Source of the DNA: Desertivirga xinjiangensis
Lineage (GTDB): Bacteria; Bacteroidota; Bacteroidia; Sphingobacteriales; Sphingobacteriaceae
Reading direction: 5' to 3'
NCBI RefSeq assembly: GCF_024436435.1
Contig: NZ_JAFMZP010000010.1
Span: 101,462-165,461, forward strand
Length of the DNA: 64,000 nt
The translations under genes were made by a program, and so were the position numbers. A model generated the notes under the pieces. That model had not been told where the DNA came from, did not search any database, and was given only the letters and a program-made list of their open reading frames with translations. Below are positions 52,575 through 61,234 of this stretch, piece after piece. Position 1 is the first letter of the stretch, and each line of letters opens with the position of its first letter.

Positions 52575-53045
52575 TTAGTCACCATTTAATAAACCTTCAA
52601 GGTCACTGATAAACTCTGATGCCATAACTCTTAAGCTTGATATTCTTGTTCTATCTTTTGAGAAATCAGAATACTTTCTTTTCAGGATCTGTATTTTCTT
52701 GTGGACTCTTTCTGAATAGTCCTGATCTTCTGGTGATTTATGATTTTTCAGATGGAATTCTACTTCCAGTTTAAGCTTGTTTTTAAACGTCAATTCCTCA
52801 TTAATTTCCCTTATTTGTATTTCGATATCATGTAAGGCATTCTTCAATTTGGATCGGTCGCTCTTCACTTTGTTGAAGCCTTCACTTTTAAACTCGACGG
52901 ACTTATACAATTCACTTAATTCGCCTAAGGACGTTTGCAAGCTAATTTTTCTATCTATCAGCTTTTGCTTTTTTGATTTAAGTTCTAAAATCAGTTCTTC
53001 AATAGTGAACAGATCTTTTTTAGTCGGATTAAATTCACCTTCCAT
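52575..53045 (-). CDS. Coiled-coil protein
   Basis: A 156-aa almost fully helical protein, MEGEFNPTKKDLFTIEELIL..., with heptad-rich stretches across residues 18-105. The ATG at 53045 gives a 4-bp gap to the upstream stop; the ATG at 53078 would overlap it. Unknown role, could scaffold a phage complex. Confidence 0.5.
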   Translation of the reverse strand: MEGEFNPTKKDLFTIEELILELKSKKQKLIDRKISLQTSLGELSELYKSVEFKSEGFNKVKSDRSKLKNALHDIEIQIREINEELTFKNKLKLEVEFHLKNHKSPEDQDYSERVHKKIQILKRKYSDFSKDRTRISSLRVMASEFISDLEGLLNGD

Positions 53046-53049
53046 ATAT

Positions 53050-53355
53050 CTATAAATTCCCCCTTTCAATAATTTCACCTAAAAAAATACGGACATCGCC
53101 AACATCAACAGGAACAATCAAACCATTCGAAAATTTAAGATTCTCCTTTTCTTTCGCCGCTGAATACCCATAGTATTTGGCAATAAAATAAGGCTTATCA
53201 GCCCCGTATCCGTTAATGAATTTGACATCATCATACTTTTTGCCAACTAGACGGCTAAGAATCCAGTCGGATGAATTGCGTATCTCAACTGGCTTTTCTC
53301 CGGTAACCATTACCTCGAATGGCTTTTTCGATAAAGTGAGTAGAAGCGTCGCCAT
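53050..53355 (-). CDS. ASCH/PUA-like domain protein
   Basis: A 101-aa protein with the ASCH-type opening LLTLSKKPFEVMVTGEKPVEIR and RLVGKKYDDVKFINGYG..., typical of small RNA-binding or nucleoside-binding ASCH domains (DUF3850-like) in phages. 2 bp from the next gene. Confidence 0.6.
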   Translation of the reverse strand: MATLLLTLSKKPFEVMVTGEKPVEIRNSSDWILSRLVGKKYDDVKFINGYGADKPYFIAKYYGYSAAKEKENLKFSNGLIVPVDVGDVRIFLGEIIERGNL

Positions 53356-53357
53356 AT

Positions 53358-53915
53358 TTAGATTGATCCTGACAAATTTATCTTGTTGACTACCGATTTG
53401 TTTTTCTCGTGTATGGCATTCTGGATGTTCGGATTCTGCTTAATCCAGATATCGATGATCAAGCCGCTTTCCCTACTTTCATATATCACCAGGGCTTTGT
53501 CTTTTTTAGCATATTTCATATATGACTGCATCTGCCAGTAAACCTTTTTAGGCAACTTTCCATCTTTCGGAAGCCACTCATCAAGCAGAACACTTTTGCA
53601 ATCGCCAGGGTAATCGTCAAAAGTGAAATCAGGATGCCCTTTAACCAAACCATCAAATGCGCTCAATTCAATATCAACCTTTACCCGGGGGCCATATACT
53701 GCCTGAATTCGATTCAGCAGATCCTTTTCCATTTGGTAACCTTTGTAGCATTTTAGCCTTTCCTTTTTGCCAGCCACAAAACCGTTAATATAATTGCTGT
53801 AAATTTCATCAGCATTAAGATGAGAATTTGAAAGAGAAACATAATTTCGCCTGTTTTCAAATGAACTATTTTGAACAGTATAATCTATTAGTGATTGTGC
53901 AATTGAATATTCCAT
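53358..53915 (-). CDS. PD-(D/E)XK exonuclease-like protein
   Basis: A 185-aa protein. GLVKGHPDFTFDDYPGDCKSV near 95-115 holds the PD...DxK nuclease core (Asp, then D-C-K), and KVYWQMQSYMKYAKK gives the Q-x3-Y motif of YqaJ/RecB-type exonucleases. Likely the exonuclease partner of the phage RecT recombinase encoded in the same operon. Confidence 0.7.
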   Translation of the reverse strand: MEYSIAQSLIDYTVQNSSFENRRNYVSLSNSHLNADEIYSNYINGFVAGKKERLKCYKGYQMEKDLLNRIQAVYGPRVKVDIELSAFDGLVKGHPDFTFDDYPGDCKSVLLDEWLPKDGKLPKKVYWQMQSYMKYAKKDKALVIYESRESGLIIDIWIKQNPNIQNAIHEKNKSVVNKINLSGSI

Positions 53916-53918
53916 ACC

Positions 53919-54509
53919 TTATACCAATTGTTTTATGGTGTTATAAGCAGCCTTCACTTCGTCGATATTCTCTTCAAAATACTTATCAAACGAACCTTCG
54001 CCTCCGAATATCTCATCAAGCCGGTCTGAAATTTGACCAAAAAGATTTAACCAAGAGTCGCCCTCAATTTCATTGGGACTATATAGCGCTATTAAGTGAG
54101 CAGAACTACCATACTGCAGAATCATAGCGCAATATGCAGTTAGTTTATTTTTGGCTGTTACTTGGTATTTTGAAGACATAGCACCGTACTCAAACTTTTG
54201 CATCACATCCTCTTCTTTTACCTCAGTGACCATCTTGAAATCTATCTTCAGGCTGATGAACTTGCCAGTGATGTTGGCATTTAAGAATTTGCCAATGGAC
54301 TCTGCTTCAACTGCTTTGTTTAATATATCTTCAGGGACTTCAGTATATATATACGACTTCCCGTTCTTGAACTGCACAAATAGCTTTTTGTGCTCAGGTT
54401 GAATACCGAAATAATCAACGTTTGATGATTTACGGCTCAGGATTCTAAAATCTGCAATCCGATCATCGATGGAAAGCTTTACGTTGTTAAGGAAAAATGA
54501 TTTGCTCAT
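53919..54509 (-). CDS. KTSC-domain protein
   Basis: A 196-aa protein whose N-terminus is a KTSC domain: SSNVDYFGIQPEHKKLFVQF, NGKSYIYTEVPEDILNKAV, ESIGKFLNANITGKF. KTSC domains are thought to act with nucleic-acid enzymes such as lysyl-tRNA synthetase. The remaining 100 residues are helical. It is the gene just downstream of the tRNA-like RNA. Confidence 0.75.
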   Translation of the reverse strand: MSKSFFLNNVKLSIDDRIADFRILSRKSSNVDYFGIQPEHKKLFVQFKNGKSYIYTEVPEDILNKAVEAESIGKFLNANITGKFISLKIDFKMVTEVKEEDVMQKFEYGAMSSKYQVTAKNKLTAYCAMILQYGSSAHLIALYSPNEIEGDSWLNLFGQISDRLDEIFGGEGSFDKYFEENIDEVKAAYNTIKQLV

Positions 54510-54624
54510 GGTTTCTCTGATTTGTTTTTTTCACAAAGCCAGCATGGGAACAGTGACCCATGCAGCAGTGCTCATCTATTCAATTAATTATCTTGGTGAA
54601 AAGAACACACTGTTATTAAACCGC

Positions 54625-54752
54625 GGCAATGGCAGGGATCGAACCTGCAAGCAGTATTGCCCTTGTGGTTACAGCCCTCATATCTTAGGACATATCGATT
54701 CGGCTTGTCAGTAAAGAACTACCCACGCGTCTACCAATTCCGCCACATTGCC
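54625..54752 (-). ncRNA. tRNA-Leu-like RNA with enlarged anticodon/variable region
   Basis: On the minus strand: acceptor GGCAATG and CATTGCC pair over 7 bp. A Leu-type D arm follows (GCGGAATTGGTAGACGC), and a canonical T arm GCAGG-TTCGATC-CCTGC. Between D and T arms are about 78 nt, compared with about 45 in a normal tRNA-Leu. No regular anticodon arm folds: GGTAG-TTCTTTA-CTGAC has one mismatch and would give CTT; a long version pairs TGGGT with AACCA around a 50-nt loop. Total length about 128 nt, no CCA encoded. TATTTTTA at 54761-54768 may be a -7 box. It could be a degenerate tRNA, an intron-like insertion, or a tRNA-mimic. Confidence 0.55.
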
Positions 54753-54767
54753 TTTTTTGTTAAAAAT

Positions 54768-54792
54768 ATTCCGGGAGTGCTAGGCCCGGAAT
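54768..54792 (-). terminator. Stem-loop upstream of tRNA-like RNA
   Basis: ATTCCGGG (54768-54775) pairs perfectly with CCCGGAAT (54785-54792), 9-nt loop, followed on the minus strand by ATTTTT. Either an early-operon terminator placed before the RNA, or part of its promoter region. Confidence 0.55.
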
Positions 54793-54809
54793 GCTATACT
54801 GAATAAATC

Positions 54810-54826
54810 ACCCCTGATAATCAGCA
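54810..54826 (+). repeat. 17-nt repeat shared with the attL region
   Basis: ACCCCTGATAATCAGCA, identical to 10296-10312. It is in the 396-bp stretch 54510-54905, which holds the tRNA-like RNA and two stem-loops and no protein gene. Confidence 0.45.
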
Positions 54827-54874
54827 AAAAGAACGCATTTGCACGTTTATAAAAACTCTTTAAGTGTGTGGTGT

Positions 54875-54901
54875 AAAGGCGGCTGTTAACCAACCGCCTT
54901 T
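54875..54901. terminator. Stem-loop after the 54906 gene
   Basis: AAAGGCGG (54875-54882) pairs with CCGCCTTT (54894-54901), 11-nt loop. It follows the stop of the minus-strand 259-aa gene by 4 bp. T runs are short, so termination may be partial. Confidence 0.55.
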
Positions 54902-54905
54902 TGTT

Positions 54906-55685
54906 CTATTTTTCGATGATCACCAGGTCTGGAACTAATGACCTTACCTTACTCAGCTCGGCGTCTATCGCAGTATCTCTCAGAGATTCTGTAATATCAT
55001 TCGCAGATGGTGATATCAAGGTACAAGTCAAGTCGTCGGAGTTGAAGTAAACTTCGACTTCAAATAGTTCCACTGGTTGACCTTTGAAGATTGGAAGTTT
55101 AAGATTGAATTTCTCAGGAACATTCGTTTTTGCAACCTGATCAACCAAGACCCTTTTGTTTCCGCGGTTATTGTCCGATAACTCGACAGCTTTATCAACT
55201 TTGGCTGTGAAGTTTTTAAGAGCTGTTACCAGATCCCCGGCAACCTGGTGACTTTCAAAGAAGGTTCGATTCATCTTAATTAAGTCGGCCATTTGAAACG
55301 GAGTTAGGTACTTTCCGGAATTAACTCCGAATTTTAAGAAGGTAGGATGCAGCTCAAGTGATCCTGATATCTTAGTGCCATAGTGATTCTGCTCGCCGAT
55401 AACAAGATCGATACGCAACTTGTCACGGTCAACCAATAAGTGGGAATGCTCAACGGGAACCAAACCTTTTTGCTCGTGCTTAATTGCGACATTTACGCTA
55501 TCATAGCGTTTTAATAGCCAGTTGTAAGGGCTGTCAAGAACTCCGGCAATCACCACAATTTTAGGCTCTTTAACCTCGGAAGCATCGCCGGTTCTCCATA
55601 TAATCTCTCTGGCTTCCCCAGCAAGAACAGTTTCAACAATTGCCTCTACGGCTTTTCCTTTTACGTTATCTGTGTTTTCAGACAT
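54906..55685 (-). CDS. Recombination-cluster hypothetical protein
   Basis: A 259-aa protein. HSHLLVDRDKLRIDLVIGEQN and SGSLELHPTFLKFGVNSGKY form the central block; the shape recalls phage DUF2303-type proteins, though not firmly. Lies at the end of the RecT-MBL-SPFH segment, before the tRNA-like RNA. A possible DNA- or ssDNA-binding accessory. Confidence 0.5.
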   Translation of the reverse strand: MSENTDNVKGKAVEAIVETVLAGEAREIIWRTGDASEVKEPKIVVIAGVLDSPYNWLLKRYDSVNVAIKHEQKGLVPVEHSHLLVDRDKLRIDLVIGEQNHYGTKISGSLELHPTFLKFGVNSGKYLTPFQMADLIKMNRTFFESHQVAGDLVTALKNFTAKVDKAVELSDNNRGNKRVLVDQVAKTNVPEKFNLKLPIFKGQPVELFEVEVYFNSDDLTCTLISPSANDITESLRDTAIDAELSKVRSLVPDLVIIEK

Positions 55686-55718
55686 TTTATAATATTTAAA
55701 AGTGAATGAGATATTTAA

Positions 55719-56147
55719 TTAATCGTTGGTGCCTTCCCGCAAGGGGAACATCTTTTGCTGCATCTCCTCCGGCAGTATTGGGCGGCTTTCCACCAACTCG
55801 CCCCTGTGATTATAAAACCCAACCTTGCGATTTTCATGATCAATCATTTTGTAAAGCGGCTCTTTAACATGAACTGCTTTCATCTTGATGTTTCGAAGTA
55901 GAGACACGACTTCTTTTTTCAGAGGCTTCAGCTTGTCGGTAAACTTTTTAGTCTCTTTGGCTTTTTCCTCCTCTATATCATTAATGTCGATACTGAGGGT
56001 AGATAAAGCGTCTTTCATTGCTCTGATTTCTTCTGGCGTGAATTTCTTCATGTACCATTGTTCCTCTACATTATCGCAATTGTCATGTAGATACTGAGCC
56101 CTTTGCGCTTCCGGCAAATGGTCAGCGATTTGATTTTCAAGCTTCAT
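55719..56147 (-). CDS. Hypothetical coiled-coil protein
   Basis: A 142-aa highly charged helical protein, MKLENQIADHLPEAQRAQYL..., coiled coil at about 60-100. The C-terminus FYNHRGELVESRPILPEEMQ is strand-rich. Lies between SPFH and the 259-aa gene. Unknown. Confidence 0.5.
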   Translation of the reverse strand: MKLENQIADHLPEAQRAQYLHDNCDNVEEQWYMKKFTPEEIRAMKDALSTLSIDINDIEEEKAKETKKFTDKLKPLKKEVVSLLRNIKMKAVHVKEPLYKMIDHENRKVGFYNHRGELVESRPILPEEMQQKMFPLREGTND

Positions 56148-56164
56148 ATTCTATTAAGTGAAAA

Positions 56165-57052
56165 CTATTCTTGTTTCTCGACAGGTACTGTCTTATTCTC
56201 AACTGTTATCTGAGTGGCGCCAGCTCTGGCAGATATTACCGACTTGCCAACATCATCAAGCTTTTTTGTTTGATAGATCTTCATAGCTGTTGCAACGTCA
56301 ATGGCCTGTCTCGTTTGATTGTCCAGATCGAATGTCAGCGTGATAAAATTTAACTTGACGCCCAGTTGCTCCAGCATCTTATTTGACTGGTTAAGTATTT
56401 CATTTTCCAGATCTGCCTGATCTGCTTCGACAATGTCTTCTTTGATTAAAAGACCTTTTACAACCTCTCGTATCCGTTTATCAATCACAGAATTTTCGGC
56501 CGTTTCAAAAGCTGCAGGATCCAGAGCTTCACTATCATCAACATTTGCATTTGCCCTACCTAAGTATTTTGCCTGCCTAATGAATGCCAATGGATCAGTG
56601 ATAGAATAATCATAGTCAATGTGAATGTTAGCTCTAACTTTATCTTTAAAGTTGGAAACAAAGCGACTATCTCCCTGCATTGGGAAATTAGGAATCACTA
56701 CTTTCATAAAGCACCTGTTCCCAGTAGCGACAGGAACGGCGTCGCCAATATTAATTTTACTCCATGTCATTCCACAATCAGTAGATATAACTACTTGTTG
56801 GTTAGATTTGGCGTAATTGCAGGCCTGCAACAATAGCACCGATATAATTATCAAAGAGCTCTTCCAAATTGATCTTATCGAGGAATATCCAAAAAAGAAA
56901 AGAGCGAAAACCCCAACAAATAATAATCCAATGGTGGTAAATGAAGCATGCCTGAACCAGTTACCGACTGCCATATTAAATACGCCGAAACATGTTGAAA
57001 TTAGAACTAAGGCAATCAATGCCGTGGCTGTGATTTTTAAAAATTTGTCCAT
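56165..57052 (-). CDS. SPFH/Band-7 (prohibitin-like) membrane protein
   Basis: A 295-aa protein. Three hydrophobic segments lie near 6-26, 38-56 and 66-80 (the last containing LLLQAC, lipobox-like). Then comes an SPFH/Band-7 domain: NPM-like QGDSRFVSNFKDKVRANIHIDYDYSITDPLAFI, VIDKRIREVVKGLLIKEDIVEAD, and the C-terminal helix QAIDVATAMKIYQ. Prohibitin-like proteins form membrane microdomains and regulate FtsH-type proteases. Presence in a phage operon is uncommon. Confidence 0.75.
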   Translation of the reverse strand: MDKFLKITATALIALVLISTCFGVFNMAVGNWFRHASFTTIGLLFVGVFALFFFGYSSIRSIWKSSLIIISVLLLQACNYAKSNQQVVISTDCGMTWSKINIGDAVPVATGNRCFMKVVIPNFPMQGDSRFVSNFKDKVRANIHIDYDYSITDPLAFIRQAKYLGRANANVDDSEALDPAAFETAENSVIDKRIREVVKGLLIKEDIVEADQADLENEILNQSNKMLEQLGVKLNFITLTFDLDNQTRQAIDVATAMKIYQTKKLDDVGKSVISARAGATQITVENKTVPVEKQE

Positions 57053-57097
57053 TTAGTTTTGATGTTAAAAAAGTGATTAAATGATTGTTTATATGCT

Positions 57098-57823
57098 TTA
57101 AAAAGGTGTTTTTAAAAATGGTATAACTTGATTTTTGTAGGCAACTGTTATGTTGCAGCAGCTGAGCTCTTGTATTTGATCACTGAATAGCCGTTCGTCA
57201 CTATTGCTATCGGAAAGGTGAATCAGTACTATATTATTAACCTGGCTAAGATCATTTGCCCGAAGAAAGCCCTTACAGGTTTCAAGGCTCATGTGGGAGT
57301 TGATTACCCTGGTTTTTAACCATTCGCCGTATCCCCCGCTGTTCAGGATCTCTTCTGAATAATTCGCTTCGATTATAATATTGTTCAATCCATCGAAAGT
57401 GTACTTGCAATACTTCGTGTCAGTCAAAAAAAGAACCTTTCCGGTTTCTTCATGATTGATCAGGAAGCCAAACGGCTCGTTAGTGTCATGCATGATATTG
57501 AAAGGCGTAACCTCAAACGAGCCGACCCTAAATACCTTGTTTGCCGGAACTGGTTTGAACCTATGTGACTTGCATTCAAATCCGCTGATAGTACCTGCAG
57601 AAGCATAAACATTTATCCCAGCAGCTGCGATGTGTTCTACAGCCTTCGCATGATCGCCATGCTCATGAGATACAATGCAGCCTACAACCTTGCTGATATT
57701 GAAGTTTAGTGTCTGCTTAACAAGGGGGAACTTTACGCCCCCCTCAATTATTAAAGCTTCCTTGTTGTTTTCAAGGATGTAGCAGTTGCCGGCTGAATTG
57801 CTATTGATGATCTTTAAAACCAT
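57098..57823 (-). CDS. MBL-fold metallo-hydrolase
   Basis: A 241-aa protein of the metallo-beta-lactamase fold: SNSAGNCYILENNKEALIIE at the start, HEHGDH near 52-57 (zinc ligands), NIMHDTNEPFGFLI, FLTDTKYCKYTFDGL, EANY, and HLSDSNSD near the end. Such MBL genes often accompany RecT in phage recombination modules and resemble the exonuclease-like YycJ family. It may process nucleic acids. Confidence 0.85.
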   Translation of the reverse strand: MVLKIINSNSAGNCYILENNKEALIIEGGVKFPLVKQTLNFNISKVVGCIVSHEHGDHAKAVEHIAAAGINVYASAGTISGFECKSHRFKPVPANKVFRVGSFEVTPFNIMHDTNEPFGFLINHEETGKVLFLTDTKYCKYTFDGLNNIIIEANYSEEILNSGGYGEWLKTRVINSHMSLETCKGFLRANDLSQVNNIVLIHLSDSNSDERLFSDQIQELSCCNITVAYKNQVIPFLKTPF

Positions 57824-57825
57824 AA

Positions 57826-58686
57826 TTAATATCCAGGTCCGTCGTCTTGTGGATTATTAAAACCTTGGTTTGGCTGCATACCTGCATTAGGATCCGGAGC
57901 TTGCTGTTTGTCATCAACAATCACAGCATCCTCAAAACGCTGGCTATTCGCGTTTTCTCTAATTTCATCCTTCACTGCTTCATTTGGGTTCACATAGTCT
58001 GAGTCACCGCTGATAGCTTCAGCCATTTCAACGGACATATATCCCCAGTGCACCAAAAGATTTCTAAGGACGGTTTTGATGGCCATCTTGTCGAACTCAT
58101 CCCGCCAGATCTTATTGTTCCCTCTATATGAAGGACTGTACTTCTTTGCCCAGGCATGTACCTGATCAACCGTCATGTACAGAGTTTTTTTCAGGCCATA
58201 CTTTAACTCGAAGTGAGCAAAGAAACCGATAACAGTATCCGACTTTGCTTCACCCTCGAGGTCGAACTCCCCCGTAAGCTTCTTTTTGCCCCGGTATTCT
58301 CCTTCATAAACGACATCTGCATTAATTATCGAATACTGCCCGGTCCTATAAGCAAGCTGGATATATCCCTTATATCCGATTTGCATTGTAGGAACGCCTT
58401 TGTAGGCAACGATATAAGCAAAGCCGAGGCTTTTATTAACGGGAAGTTTTAAGGAGGCTGCTTTCAAGGCCTCAAATACAACTGAATTAGGATTGCACTC
58501 CTGCAATGTTGTCTCGCTGTTATACAGGTCAATTATAGATGCCACAAAGGCCCCTGCATTTTCCTTTAGAACGTTGTTGAATTGCTCCATTACTGACGGA
58601 GCGGCCATGATACCTTTTAACTGAGTGATCCTGGCTTTTGCTAATGCTTTCGGATCGGGCTGTTGTTGAGTGGTTGTTGTTGACAT
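57826..58686 (-). CDS. recT: RecT-family recombinase
   Basis: A 286-aa RecT: PSVMEQFNNVLKENAGAFVASIIDL..., then NSVVFEALKAASLKLPVNKSLGFAYIV, IGYKGYIQLAYRTGQYSII, WRDEFDKMAIKTVLRNLLVHWG. It promotes single-strand annealing in phage recombination. The C-terminal tail is disordered and Gln/Pro/Asn-rich. Neighbours: MBL hydrolase and an SbcC-like ATPase. Confidence 0.92.
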   Translation of the reverse strand: MSTTTTQQQPDPKALAKARITQLKGIMAAPSVMEQFNNVLKENAGAFVASIIDLYNSETTLQECNPNSVVFEALKAASLKLPVNKSLGFAYIVAYKGVPTMQIGYKGYIQLAYRTGQYSIINADVVYEGEYRGKKKLTGEFDLEGEAKSDTVIGFFAHFELKYGLKKTLYMTVDQVHAWAKKYSPSYRGNNKIWRDEFDKMAIKTVLRNLLVHWGYMSVEMAEAISGDSDYVNPNEAVKDEIRENANSQRFEDAVIVDDKQQAPDPNAGMQPNQGFNNPQDDGPGY

Positions 58687-58694
58687 AGTTGCTA

Positions 58695-59027
58695 TTATAA
58701 ATTCTTGAAATATTCTTTAGTTGTTTGGCTGTACTCTGGAATGAGTTTTTGAACTGGCTCTGCTCTGTTAATGATCTCCTGCGCATCCCGGTATATCTCA
58801 TACATAAGGTCGCTTGATTTATATGCTTCAACAAAGAGCTTAAGTAATGAAAGCATTTCCGGTGCAAGTGAGATAATATTGAGAGCCTTTAGATCAACGG
58901 TTTCGCACACCAATTGCCCGCCATAATATGCATAGTCAGAGAAACGGCCAACGAAGGCTCCCTGCATATTTCTTGTAGGGGCGACAACTATACAGTTGCC
59001 GTTCCCTATTTTCCACCTCTTTTCCAT
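58695..59027 (-). CDS. Hypothetical protein between RecT and SbcC-like genes
   Basis: A 110-aa protein, MEKRWKIGNGNCIVVAPTRN..., with GGQLVCETVDLKALNIISLAPEML, a common motif among small phage proteins in recombination clusters. Overlaps the SbcC-like stop by one base. Unknown. Confidence 0.55.
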   Translation of the reverse strand: MEKRWKIGNGNCIVVAPTRNMQGAFVGRFSDYAYYGGQLVCETVDLKALNIISLAPEMLSLLKLFVEAYKSSDLMYEIYRDAQEIINRAEPVQKLIPEYSQTTKEYFKNL

Positions 59028-61033
59028 TACGCTACCATTTCAGATTCTTCCTGTTCAATCCTTAACTTCTTATCAGACTCCGAAACATGAAGTTTAATCA
59101 ATTGGGATTTAGAAGGAAGATAAGATGTGGTACTTTCAGCGGCATCGATGAAAATCGGCACATGTACCCCATAGTGATCAGAAAGGGTATTAATAATATC
59201 CAGACCACCGTTAACCCTTGCAGCGGTATTAGCACTGTTCCATGGAACAAATCCGGTTTTCTCTCTATTAGGTAAAAGAGCATCACAAACCTGAACCTCT
59301 GCACCATTTACCTGACGGTCAAACAAACGGAACCTTACGAACTTGAACATCTTATTTACGCGACCTTCGACAATGTCCATCTTAACATTGCTGAACTTTT
59401 CAAGAAGGAATTCTGTACGCTCGTAGGCTGCGATCTCATGAGATAGCTTTCTTTCTTCAGCTTCCAGCTCCTCTATACGCTTCTTATTGCTTTCAATGAC
59501 CTCGTTAACTTTTAGCTTACCTTTATATATGTCAAGTTCGGAAACAAGAGTTGCTCTTTTTTGCTTAAGATCACTCAAGTCAATTGCAGGGTTTTCGGGC
59601 AACTGAGATTCAATGTCCTTGATCTCGTTTTTAATACGGATACATTCAGGATTTTCATTGATTACGGATTGAATATCTTTCTTTGTAGCAGAGTTCACCT
59701 CATTCCATGCCTGTAGATCGATTTTTGCACTATCCATCTGCTTGTTCAAAGCTCCAATCGCAGATGTAAGAGTTTCCTGAAGCGTTTTAGCCTCTTCGAA
59801 TTCAGCTACAAGCTGCTTCCCGGTAGCGACGTTTTCTGAAAGCTTTCTTTGCTTTTCAGTGTTGAAATTATTGGTCATCTCCAGCTTTTTTGCTTCAACA
59901 TCTTCAGGCTCTATGTGTCTTTTACAGGTAGGACATGTAAATTCATGATCATCGAATTTAACTGTTGAGGCGTTTATTTCCCTCCAAATCGCTCTACCAT
60001 TTTCAATACGATCATGCAGAGAAGCGATCCTTTCTTTGGTAGAGGATAGCAGCGTAGATTTCGACCTTAAGTCGCGCTCAATATTCTCAATGGTATTAAG
60101 AATGTTGGAGCCAGTCAAACGGTTTGCATTCTCATTGCTCTGATTTTCAGATTTGATGAGAAACTCTATTTCTGACAACTTTGATTTTAGGCCGTGAATC
60201 TTATTTTGCTGGTCCTGAATTGATTTGAAGCTATTCTGATAAGCAGTTGATAAGTTTGACATCTCGGTATCAACCTCGACTATTCTGGCCTCCACAGCAG
60301 TAATAAGCTTGTTTGTTTCCTCCAAGTCGATTGCTTCCGGCATATTACGGCTAACCTCATCTATACGAGTTGGAATCTTTTCCTTTTGTTCATTTAGCTT
60401 CCTACGCTGAGATGCAATTTGAAGCTTATATTCATCAGCTGACTTTCCAGCATTTATGATGGCCATTAGCTCTGATATATCATGGGCGTTGTTATTATCG
60501 GTGATAGAATCCCAGATAGAACGATCATCTACCTTTCCAGCTATATCCAGCAGAATTCTCCGCCGATCATCAGGCTTTTGCGAATTAAAATAATTGATAT
60601 TTGTCAGCAGCCGAAAGAGCTTTTCATTTAATAAGGCGCCTACTTTACTGGTGTAATCACTTTTTTTAAGAGGCACATCATTCCAAAAGAACTCATCTTC
60701 ATGTCCGGTCATTTGAGGATATTCTTCGCCTCGCTTCTTGCTCCATTTTTCTCTATGGACACGCTTTAGGTTGATAACATCGCCGGGGACCTCTAGCGTA
60801 GCTGTAACTTCATGGTCTAGCTTGTTTTTTGACCTGTCAACAGTATTCTTAATATCAAAGTCAGTTCGATCATAAGAATCTTTGCCGAATAATAGCCAGG
60901 TAAAGGCATTAAAAAGGCGAGTTTTGCCGACACCGTTGTCAGCGAATACCTTTGTGAGTTGGGAGAAATCAACAGTTAGTTTGTCTACTCCCATAAAGTT
61001 GATAAGTGTCAGTTTTTTTAGGGTGATTTTCAT
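59027..61033 (-). CDS. SbcC/Rad50-like ATPase
   Basis: A 668-aa SMC-like protein. N-terminal ABC half: LTLINFMGVDKLTVDFSQLT, Walker A ADNGVGKTRLFNAF near 30-45. Long coiled coils run on both sides of a zinc hook FTCPTCKRHI (about 364-372). C-terminal half: NTAARVNGGLDIINTLSD, Walker B HVPIFIDAAES near 633. Comparable phage genes work with SbcD-like nucleases; no SbcD gene is seen. It probably handles phage DNA ends with RecT. Confidence 0.85.
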   Translation of the reverse strand: MKITLKKLTLINFMGVDKLTVDFSQLTKVFADNGVGKTRLFNAFTWLLFGKDSYDRTDFDIKNTVDRSKNKLDHEVTATLEVPGDVINLKRVHREKWSKKRGEEYPQMTGHEDEFFWNDVPLKKSDYTSKVGALLNEKLFRLLTNINYFNSQKPDDRRRILLDIAGKVDDRSIWDSITDNNNAHDISELMAIINAGKSADEYKLQIASQRRKLNEQKEKIPTRIDEVSRNMPEAIDLEETNKLITAVEARIVEVDTEMSNLSTAYQNSFKSIQDQQNKIHGLKSKLSEIEFLIKSENQSNENANRLTGSNILNTIENIERDLRSKSTLLSSTKERIASLHDRIENGRAIWREINASTVKFDDHEFTCPTCKRHIEPEDVEAKKLEMTNNFNTEKQRKLSENVATGKQLVAEFEEAKTLQETLTSAIGALNKQMDSAKIDLQAWNEVNSATKKDIQSVINENPECIRIKNEIKDIESQLPENPAIDLSDLKQKRATLVSELDIYKGKLKVNEVIESNKKRIEELEAEERKLSHEIAAYERTEFLLEKFSNVKMDIVEGRVNKMFKFVRFRLFDRQVNGAEVQVCDALLPNREKTGFVPWNSANTAARVNGGLDIINTLSDHYGVHVPIFIDAAESTTSYLPSKSQLIKLHVSESDKKLRIEQEESEMVA

Positions 61034-61051
61034 GATTTATATGTTTAAAAT

Positions 61052-61228
61052 TTAATGATTCGAAATTTCATTTACCCGCCCATCTGGAAAGGTTGAGGAC
61101 TTAATTCTGATGGGACCTATATTCGATTTAGTATATATTTTGGAAGGCCAAATATTTACAATCACTACAATGAGTATTAATAAGCCTACTCCTGCCAGAA
61201 TTAAAGTTGGATCTACTGGTATCATCAT
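61052..61228 (-). CDS. Small single-TM protein, 58 aa
   Basis: Starts MMIPVDPTLILAGVG and has a TM segment at about 8-26, followed by a basic linker and a hydrophilic tail. Below common annotation length limits, but it fits a 200-bp gap between two genes with close spacing (18 and 6 bp). Unknown role. Confidence 0.5.
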   Translation of the reverse strand: MMIPVDPTLILAGVGLLILIVVIVNIWPSKIYTKSNIGPIRIKSSTFPDGRVNEISNH

Positions 61229-61234
61229 CGGCGA

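Noticed and set aside
54469..54714. 81-aa plus-strand ORF over the tRNA-like RNA
   Set aside because: Overlaps the opposite tRNA-like sequence and the KTSC start; composition is typical of a non-coding frame.
54625..54752. tmRNA or an ordinary functional tRNA-Leu/tRNA-Lys
   Set aside because: Far too short for tmRNA and no tag frame; the anticodon arm cannot be folded properly, so an amino acid is not assigned.
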